A stretch of 64,000 nt of DNA from Yoonia sp. GTDB taxonomy: Bacteria > Pseudomonadota > Alphaproteobacteria > Rhodobacterales > Rhodobacteraceae. Position 1 is the first letter of the stretch. The number at the start of each line of letters is the position of its first letter. Shown in pieces: positions 58,464 to 64,000 of the stretch. The notes below the pieces were generated by a model. The model had not been told where the DNA came from and did not search any database. It saw nothing but the letters and a program-made list of their open reading frames with translations. The stretch lies in NCBI RefSeq assembly GCF_018402175.1, contig NZ_JAGYJK010000011.1:1-64000 (forward strand), written 5' to 3'. The position numbers and the translations under genes are program-made.

Positions 58464-58491
58464 GTGGCCTTCGGCGAGGATATTTTTAAAC
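58464..58491 (+). repeat. Dispersed repeat, degenerate copy
   Basis: GTGGCCTTCGGCGAGGATAT followed by TTTTAAAC keeps the layout of the repeat with several changes. It lies between convergent xthA and the monooxygenase gene. Confidence 0.45.
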
Positions 58492-59623
58492 AGATGAAGT
58501 TGTCACGTCGTGGTCATAAAGCCAGCCAAGGCGATTGATAAAGGCGTCGGGCGCGATTCTACCAAGCGTTTTCAGCCCGATATGCGCCACACGCCGTGGC
58601 ATCCCCGACAGGTGATAATTGCGCGCATTGGCATTGGCGGCGGCGATGGCGCGGCTGACGCGCGGGTGGCGGGCGGATTGGTAGGCGTGCAGCGCCTGCG
58701 CCAGATTGTGCTGCGCATCGGTGATCTGTGCGAGGGCAAAGGCATCTTCGATCGCGAGATTAGCGCCTTGCGCCAGAAACGGCAGCGTCGGATGGGCGGC
58801 GTCACCCAGCAGCGCGATCCGGTCGTTGTGCCAATGGTCCGCCACCTTGTGCCGGAACAAGCCCCAAAGGTGGCAGGTATCGACCTGCGCCAGCAGATCC
58901 TGCAACGGTGCGGCGCAATCGGCGAAAGCCGCGCGCAGGTTGGTAGGGTCATCATCATGGTGCCAGCCTTCGGCGGCCCACGTGTCACGCTCCTGCACAG
59001 CGACGATATTCAGCCGGTTGTCCGGTAAAGGATAGGTCACCACATGCCGCCCCGGGGCCATCCAGATTTGCGCGACGGGTGGCAGATCAGTTGCCGGAAT
59101 GATCGCGCGCCAAGCCACCTGTCCGGTGAAAAACGGGGCGGCGGCCTTGTTCAGCACAGGCCGGATCACCGAATGCAGCCCATCGGCGCCAATCGTCAGA
59201 TCAGCGCCGGATAAACCAGCCCGCTGTCACATCCGCGATCCGCGCATGCAGCGCGATGCGCACGCCCGCATCCGTGCAGGCACGCGCCAGCAGGCCGATC
59301 AGATCGGCGCGGTGCAGGAACCGGTAAGGCGGGGTCTGGCGGGTCAGGTCGAACCGCGCGATGGCGTGCCCTGTCAGCGCATCCACCGGTTGGACGGCCG
59401 CGGCGCGCAGCCCAATCTGGTCCAGCGCCTCCGCCAGCCCAAGTGCGGCAAGCGCGCGCGCGCCATTGGGGGTGATTTGCAGGCCTGCGCCCACCTCTGC
59501 AATCGCGCGGGCCTGTTCGTGGACGGTGACCTTTGCACCTTGGCGTGCAAAGGCCAAGGCCGCGGTCAGCCCGCCGATCCCGCCGCCACTGATGGCAATG
59601 CTGCGTCCGGCATTGGCCCCCAC
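58486..59623 (-). CDS. FAD-dependent monooxygenase, one frameshift
   Basis: The start is probably the GTG at 59623, overlapping the dksA stop. The FAD-binding SIAISGGGIGGLTAALAFAR lies near residue 7. The frame breaks near 59205; the other frame reads DLTIGADGLHSVIRP and later IALLGDAAHPTLPFLAQGAN, the second FAD motif. It resembles salicylate hydroxylase or UbiH-type enzymes acting on aromatic rings. The substrate is unknown. It ends 30 bases from the convergent xthA. Confidence 0.85.
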
Positions 59624-59624
59624 A

Positions 59625-60047
59625 TCAATCGTCGCGGTGGACTTTTTCACGCCGTTCGTGGCGTTCCTGCGCTTCAAGGCTCATCGTGGCGATGGGCCGC
59701 GCATCCAGCCGCTTGAGCGAAATCGGCTCGCCGGTGATTTCGCAATAGCCGTATTCACCGTCGTCGATCCGGCGCAGGGCCGCGTCGATCTTGCTGACCA
59801 GCTTGCGCTGGCGGTCGCGGGTGCGCAATTCGATGGACCTGTCGGTTTCTTCAGAGGCGCGGTCGGCCACATCGGGGATATTGCGGGTCTGGTCTTTCAT
59901 CCCCGCCACGGTGTCGCGGCTGTCTTCGAGGATCTCCGCCTTCCAATCCAGCAACTTGCGGCGGAAATATTCGGTCTGGCGTTCGTTCATGAAAGGTTCG
60001 TCATCGGCCGGACGATAATCGTTCGAAAGAAACACTTCGGCTTTCAT
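59625..60047 (-). CDS. dksA: RNA polymerase-binding protein DksA, single-cysteine type
   Basis: 140 residues from ATG 60047. The coiled-coil with its acidic tip (DVADRASEETDRSIELRTRD, residues about 70-90) is normal. The C-terminal finger reads YGYCEITGEPISLKRLDARP, where only the first of four zinc cysteines is kept and the last pair is replaced (PIATMSLEAQ). Zinc-independent DksA of this kind is known in Rhodobacter. It works with ppGpp at promoters. Confidence 0.93.
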   Translation of the reverse strand: MKAEVFLSNDYRPADDEPFMNERQTEYFRRKLLDWKAEILEDSRDTVAGMKDQTRNIPDVADRASEETDRSIELRTRDRQRKLVSKIDAALRRIDDGEYGYCEITGEPISLKRLDARPIATMSLEAQERHERREKVHRDD

Positions 60048-60226
60048 CGCATTTTCCTTGTCTGGCGATCGGGTGACGCGACCACAGGCCATGCAGCAAC
60101 GGTCCCAATTCAAGCGCCGTGTACCCTTTTGGCCTTGCCGTGTCACCCCCTGAATTGATCTGCGGGGCGGGTGTTGCCGATCGTCGTAGACCTGCTAACT
60201 TGCGCAGAAATCAAAGGGTAAAGATC

Positions 60227-61066
60227 ATGCAGTTCACCGGCACCGACAGCTATATCGCGACCGAGGATCTGAAGATGGCGGTCAATGCCGCCGTCACGCT
60301 GGAACGCCCGCTGCTGGTCAAGGGCGAGCCCGGCACCGGCAAGACCGAACTGGCCCGACAGGTCAGTGCAGCGCTTGGCCTGCCGATGATCGAATGGCAT
60401 ATCAAATCCACCACCAAGGCCCAGCAGGGCCTGTATGAATATGATGCCGTCAGCCGGTTGCGCGACAGCCAGCTGGGTGATGCGCGGGTCAACGATGTTG
60501 CCAATTACATCAAGCGCGGCAAGCTGTGGCAGGCCTTTGCCGCCCCGGGCCGCGTGGTGCTGCTGATCGACGAGGTGGACAAGGCCGATATCGAATTTCC
60601 CAATGACCTGTTACAAGAACTCGACCGGATGGAATTCCATGTCTACGAGACCGGCGAGACCGTCCGCGCGATCCACCGCCCTATCGTGATCATCACATCC
60701 AACAATGAAAAAGAACTGCCCGACGCCTTTTTGCGGCGCTGTTTCTTTCATTATATCCGGTTTCCTGACATCGAGATTCTGCGCCAGATCGTGGCGGTGC
60801 ATCATCCGCAGATCAAGGATGCCTTGCTGACTACGGCGCTGACCCAATTTTATGACATCCGCGACACGCCGGGGCTGAAAAAGAAACCGTCTACCTCCGA
60901 AGTGCTGGATTGGCTGAAGCTGCTGTTGGCCGAGGATCTGACCCCCGAAGATCTGCGCCGTGACGGGGCCGATGCGCTGCCGCGCCTGCATGGCGCATTG
61001 TTGAAAAATGAACAGGATGTGCATCTGTTCGAACGGCTGGCCTTTATGGCGCGTGGCAAAAGGTGA
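60227..61066 (+). CDS. MoxR family AAA+ ATPase
   Basis: 279 residues from ATG 60227. Walker A VKGEPGTGKTELARQ lies near residue 30, Walker B VVLLIDEVDKADIEFPNDLL near 108, sensor IITSNNEKELPDAFLRRCFF near 150, and the arginine finger is in FLRR. MoxR ATPases act as chaperones with VWA-domain partners. One such partner lies at 62692, separated by a DUF2927 gene and a small gene. It is divergent from dksA. Confidence 0.9.
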   Translation: MQFTGTDSYIATEDLKMAVNAAVTLERPLLVKGEPGTGKTELARQVSAALGLPMIEWHIKSTTKAQQGLYEYDAVSRLRDSQLGDARVNDVANYIKRGKLWQAFAAPGRVVLLIDEVDKADIEFPNDLLQELDRMEFHVYETGETVRAIHRPIVIITSNNEKELPDAFLRRCFFHYIRFPDIEILRQIVAVHHPQIKDALLTTALTQFYDIRDTPGLKKKPSTSEVLDWLKLLLAEDLTPEDLRRDGADALPRLHGALLKNEQDVHLFERLAFMARGKR

Positions 61067-61140
61067 TCACGCGGCAGGCTGATCCGGTCTTTCGGCGCCC
61101 GACCGAGCGCATGAGGAGCGCGCCATCTGCCCTGCCGATC

Positions 61141-62496
61141 ATGAAATATCTCTGGCTTTTTGGCGTGCTCGTGTTGGCCGCCTGCACGCCACAACTGCGC
61201 GTGGCGGGGCCTGACGGGGTTGCGCCGGTCCGCTTGGATTTTCCAGCGATGCGCAGCTTTGCCGCCGCCAGCCCCGGCCCCGCGCGCCGCCCGAATGCAC
61301 AGATCGCGCGGGATTTTTCCGATCTGAGCTTTCAGCTTGAAAGCGGGCGGCCGATCCCCGTGTTCACCCGTTTTGAAGGGCCGGTCACGGTGGCGTTCAA
61401 CGGCCCTGCCCCCGCGCATCTGGTGGCCGATCTTGACGGTCTGCTGGCGCGGCTGCGCGCCGAGGCGGGGATTGATATCCGCCAGATCGCGGGCGGCGAT
61501 GCGGCGATCCGGATCGAGCTGGTGCCGCCACGCCAGTTGCAAAGGGCCGCCCCCGGTGCGGCCTGTTTCGTGGTGCCGCGGGTGCGCGACTGGGCCGCAT
61601 TGCGCCGCAACCGCCAAAGCCCGCTGATCGACTGGACCACATTGCAGGTCCGCGACCGGGCGGCCGTATTCATTCCCGATGATGCCACCCCGCAAGAAAT
61701 GCGCGATTGTCTGCACGAGGAACTGGCACAGGCGCTGGGGCCGCTGAATGACCTGTATCACCTGCCCGACTCCGTGTTCAACGATGACAATATGCATGCC
61801 GTCCTGACCGGTTTCGACATGCTGATCCTGCGCGTCACCTATGCGCCCGCATTGCGTAGCGGCATGACCCAAGCAGAGGTGATGGCGCAGGTGCCGGACA
61901 TTCTGGCGCGGATCAACCCTGCGGGCGCGGGCGGCGCGGCACCGATCGCCGCGCCCACGACCCGCGACTGGACGCAGGCGATCATCACCGCCTTGGGCGG
62001 CACCGCATCGCGTGGGGTCCGCCAACAGGCGGCGGCACAGGCGGTGGCCATCGGTCAGGCGCGCGGCTGGACCGGCGCGCGCGCCGGGTTTGCACAATAT
62101 GTTTTCGGCCGGCTGCAGATCGGGACCGACCCGACACTGGCCTTGGGCGCATTCAATGCCGCGACCCGTGCCTATGCGGGCGATCCGAACCTGCGGATCC
62201 ACGCCGCCCATGTGGCGCAACAGCAGGCCGCCTTTGCCTTGATCGCGCGCGATCCAGAGGCGATACTGGCCCTGACCGGCCCTGCCATCACCGTGGCGCG
62301 CCAGCACGAAAACGCAGCCCTGATGGCCGTGTTGATGATGTTGCGCGCCGAGGCTTTGGACCTGCAAGGCCAGCCCGAGGCCGCGATGGCGCTGCGGCTG
62401 GACAGTCTGGGATGGGGGTTATACGGGTTCGGCGACAGGGATACGGTGATTGAACGGCTTAATGAAATCGCCAGCCTGTCACGCCTGCCAAGCTGA
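61141..62496 (+). CDS. DUF2927 domain lipoprotein
   Basis: About 451 residues from ATG 61141, with a lipoprotein signal ending LVLAAC near residue 15. The DUF2927 core has EMRDCLHEELAQALGPLNDL near residue 190, then YHLPDSVFNDDNMHAVLTGF. HEEL resembles a zinc-protease HExx helix, so hydrolase activity is conceivable. The C-terminal 180 residues are helical repeats. It lies between the MoxR and VWA genes and is likely in their operon. Confidence 0.83.
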   Translation: MKYLWLFGVLVLAACTPQLRVAGPDGVAPVRLDFPAMRSFAAASPGPARRPNAQIARDFSDLSFQLESGRPIPVFTRFEGPVTVAFNGPAPAHLVADLDGLLARLRAEAGIDIRQIAGGDAAIRIELVPPRQLQRAAPGAACFVVPRVRDWAALRRNRQSPLIDWTTLQVRDRAAVFIPDDATPQEMRDCLHEELAQALGPLNDLYHLPDSVFNDDNMHAVLTGFDMLILRVTYAPALRSGMTQAEVMAQVPDILARINPAGAGGAAPIAAPTTRDWTQAIITALGGTASRGVRQQAAAQAVAIGQARGWTGARAGFAQYVFGRLQIGTDPTLALGAFNAATRAYAGDPNLRIHAAHVAQQQAAFALIARDPEAILALTGPAITVARQHENAALMAVLMMLRAEALDLQGQPEAAMALRLDSLGWGLYGFGDRDTVIERLNEIASLSRLPS

Positions 62497-62516
62497 ACCC
62501 ATAGAAAGGTGTCACG

Positions 62517-62687
62517 ATGATCTATCCACTGTCCGGGCTGCTGATCGGGGCCGCCATCGGCGCTTGGCGCGCCAAGGCGAACGGCGGCAAGCCGCTTGAC
62601 ATGCTGCAATGGGGCGCGGCCTTTGGGATCGCGCTGGGGCTGGTCGGGTTGTTCGTGCTGATCTTCGTCGAACGCAGCCTGCTGTGA
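62517..62687 (+). CDS. Small membrane protein, 56 residues
   Basis: ATG 62517 (AAAGG upstream) to TGA 62687 gives MIYPLSGLLIGAAIGAWRAK, a polar loop NGGKPLDML, and a second hydrophobic helix FGIALGLVGLFVLIFVERSL. Two membrane segments with a short cytoplasmic turn are evident. It lies between the DUF2927 and VWA genes with tight spacing, so it is likely part of that operon. Hypothetical. Confidence 0.65.
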   Translation: MIYPLSGLLIGAAIGAWRAKANGGKPLDMLQWGAAFGIALGLVGLFVLIFVERSLL

Positions 62688-62691
62688 CCTG

Positions 62692-63879
62692 ATGTTTCTG
62701 CCGTTTTTCGACAATCTGCGCAAAGCCGGACTGCCGGTCAGCCTGCGCGAATTCCTGTCGTTTCTGGAAGGCATGAAAGCGGGCCTTGCGACCTATGATG
62801 TCGCGGCGTTCTATTTTCTGGCCCGCACCGTGATGGTCAAGGATGAACGCCACCTTGACCGGTTCGACCGCGCCTTTGCCACAAGTTTCGCAGGGCTGGA
62901 GACGATCCCCGCCGAGGCCGTGCTAAACGCCATCGACATCCCCGCCGACTGGTTGGAAAAACTGGCCGAAAAACACCTGAGCGCGGATGAAAAGGCCGAG
63001 ATCGCAGCCCTTGGCGGCTTTGACAAGCTGATGGAGACGCTCAAGCAGCGGCTGGCCGAACAGGAGGGCCGCCATCAGGGCGGGTCAAAATGGATCGGCA
63101 CGGCAGGCACATCGCCATTCGGCGCCTATGGCTATAACCCCGAAGGCGTGCGGATCGGGCAGGACGCCAGCCGCAACCAGCGCGCGGTCAAGGTCTGGGA
63201 CAAGCGCGAATTTCGCAATCTGGACGACAGCGTCGCGCTTGGGACACGCAATATCAAGGTGGCGCTCAAACGCCTGCGCCGCTGGGCGCGCGATGGCGCG
63301 GCAGAGGAGCTGGACCTGCCCGGCACGATCCGCGCGACGGCGGAGCATGGCTATCTGGATGTCAAAACCCGCCCCGAACGGCGCAATGCGGTCAAGGTGC
63401 TGTTGTTTCTGGACATCGGCGGGTCGATGGACCCGCATATCAAGGTGGCCGAGGAATTGTTCAGCGCCGCCAAATCAGAATTCAAGCATTTCCAGCATTT
63501 CTATTTCCACAACTGTCTTTACGAAGGGGTGTGGAAAGACAATCGCCGCCGCTGGGATGCGCAGACGCCGACTTGGGATGTGCTGCACACCTATGGATCT
63601 GATTACAAATGCATTTTTGTGGGTGACGCCAGCATGTCGCCCTATGAGATCGCCTATCCGGGCGGGGCCAATGAGCATATGAATGCCGAGGCCGGTGCCG
63701 TCTGGCTGGCCCGCGCGCGCGACCAGTGGCGCGATACGCTCTGGATCAATCCGGTCGAGGAACGCCAATGGCCCTATACCCAGTCGATCGGGATGATCCG
63801 CGACATTTTTGGCGCCGACCGCATGGTGCCGATGACGCTGGACGGGATCAACCGCGGTATGAAGGCGCTGGCGGGGTAA
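62692..63879 (+). CDS. VWA domain-containing protein (CoxE-like)
   Basis: 395 residues. The N-terminal half is helical (MFLPFFDNLRKAGLPVSLRE). The VWA domain from about residue 235 has VKVLLFLDIGGSMDPHIKVA with the metal-site pattern D.G.S and, later, IFVGDASMSPYEIAYPGG. It is the expected partner of the MoxR ATPase at 60227. The pair may mature or assemble a metalloenzyme or complex. Neighbours do not reveal the client. Confidence 0.9.
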   Translation: MFLPFFDNLRKAGLPVSLREFLSFLEGMKAGLATYDVAAFYFLARTVMVKDERHLDRFDRAFATSFAGLETIPAEAVLNAIDIPADWLEKLAEKHLSADEKAEIAALGGFDKLMETLKQRLAEQEGRHQGGSKWIGTAGTSPFGAYGYNPEGVRIGQDASRNQRAVKVWDKREFRNLDDSVALGTRNIKVALKRLRRWARDGAAEELDLPGTIRATAEHGYLDVKTRPERRNAVKVLLFLDIGGSMDPHIKVAEELFSAAKSEFKHFQHFYFHNCLYEGVWKDNRRRWDAQTPTWDVLHTYGSDYKCIFVGDASMSPYEIAYPGGANEHMNAEAGAVWLARARDQWRDTLWINPVEERQWPYTQSIGMIRDIFGADRMVPMTLDGINRGMKALAG

Positions 63880-63886
63880 GAAACTT

Positions 63887-63927
63887 TTGGCGCGCCGCGC
63901 GGGAGTATTTTTGGAAATAAGAAGCCG
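63887..63927 (+). repeat. Dispersed repeat, copy 7 (diverged)
   Basis: GCGCGCCGCGCGGGAGTATT followed by TTTGGAAATAAGAAG. The right half matches the GGAAATAAGAAG variant seen at 37438-37478; the left half is altered. It follows the VWA gene. Beyond it, to 64000, no gene can be called. Confidence 0.6.
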
Positions 63928-64000
63928 GGCGCGACAAAGCGGGCCATTGGCAAGCCGGGCCGCGCGCCCCATATCGGGATCATGATGAAATTTTTACCGA

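Noticed and set aside
1-64000. CRISPR array
   Set aside because: No regularly spaced direct repeats were seen. The dispersed chromosomal repeat is irregularly spaced by kilobases.

Overview
The window joins two very different kinds of DNA. Positions 1 to about 22,055 are visibly lower in GC, with AT-rich codons and T/A-rich gaps. They form a defence island of unknown, non-rhodobacterial type. Positions about 22,055 to 64,000 are high-GC chromosome of an alphaproteobacterium. The gene orders lptF-lptG-lptD-surA-pdxA-rsmA, prfA-prmC, rpmF-plsX-fabH-ihfA-merR-tRNA-Pro and dgt-argS-SPOR-nagZ-scpA-scpB point to the Rhodobacterales (roseobacter type). The two parts meet inside two truncated genes: a Rpn-type nuclease whose 3' end is missing, and an ABC-F ATPase whose 5' part is missing. 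I cannot tell from sequence alone whether this is a real insertion or an assembly chimera.

Left part, 1-12.2 kb. A forward operon encodes a phosphorothioation-associated methyltransferase, an M15-peptidase-like protein, a DUF4007 protein (SspB-like), a large P-loop ATPase (SspC-like) and a PP-loop/4Cys sulfurtransferase (SspD/DndC-like). It converges, 6 bases apart, on a reverse operon encoding an unidentified protein, a DGQHR (DndB-like) protein and a SNF2 helicase. Together these look like an Ssp/Dnd-type DNA sulfur modification system with accessory genes. No cysteine desulfurase (SspA) and no SspE are visible.

Left part, 12.5-22 kb. A second forward cassette carries a GrpE-like protein, an Hsp70/actin-fold ATPase, a Sel1-like segment, coiled-coil and single-membrane-segment coding stretches, a NYN/PIN-like nuclease, an unidentified 277-residue protein, a PD-(D/E)XK nuclease and a DEDD-type exonuclease. 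Small proteins, a decayed duplicate of one of them, a DUF4236 protein and the Rpn nuclease follow. Most genes of the left part carry single-base frameshifts, often at short homopolymers, while family motifs survive in the alternative frames. That is the pattern of uncorrected sequencing indels rather than decay.

Right part, 22-64 kb. This is ordinary core chromosome: lipopolysaccharide export (lptFGD), outer membrane assembly (surA, bamE), translation (prfA, prmC, rsmA, argS, rpmF, tRNA-Pro), lipid synthesis (plsX, fabH, an OlsB-like acyltransferase), nucleotide pool control (dgt, dCTP deaminase, mazG), chromosome condensation (scpA, scpB), transcription (ihfA, dksA, a MerR regulator), DNA replication and repair (holC, xthA), iron uptake, and a MoxR/VWA pair. 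A short dispersed repeat (core CCTCCGGCGGGGATATTT...CTCGGAAGATG) recurs between these genes and is absent from the left part. Six right-hand genes (marC-type, lptG, lptD, argS, xthA and an FAD monooxygenase) are frameshifted. The marC-type gene is broken by an exact 17-base tandem duplication.
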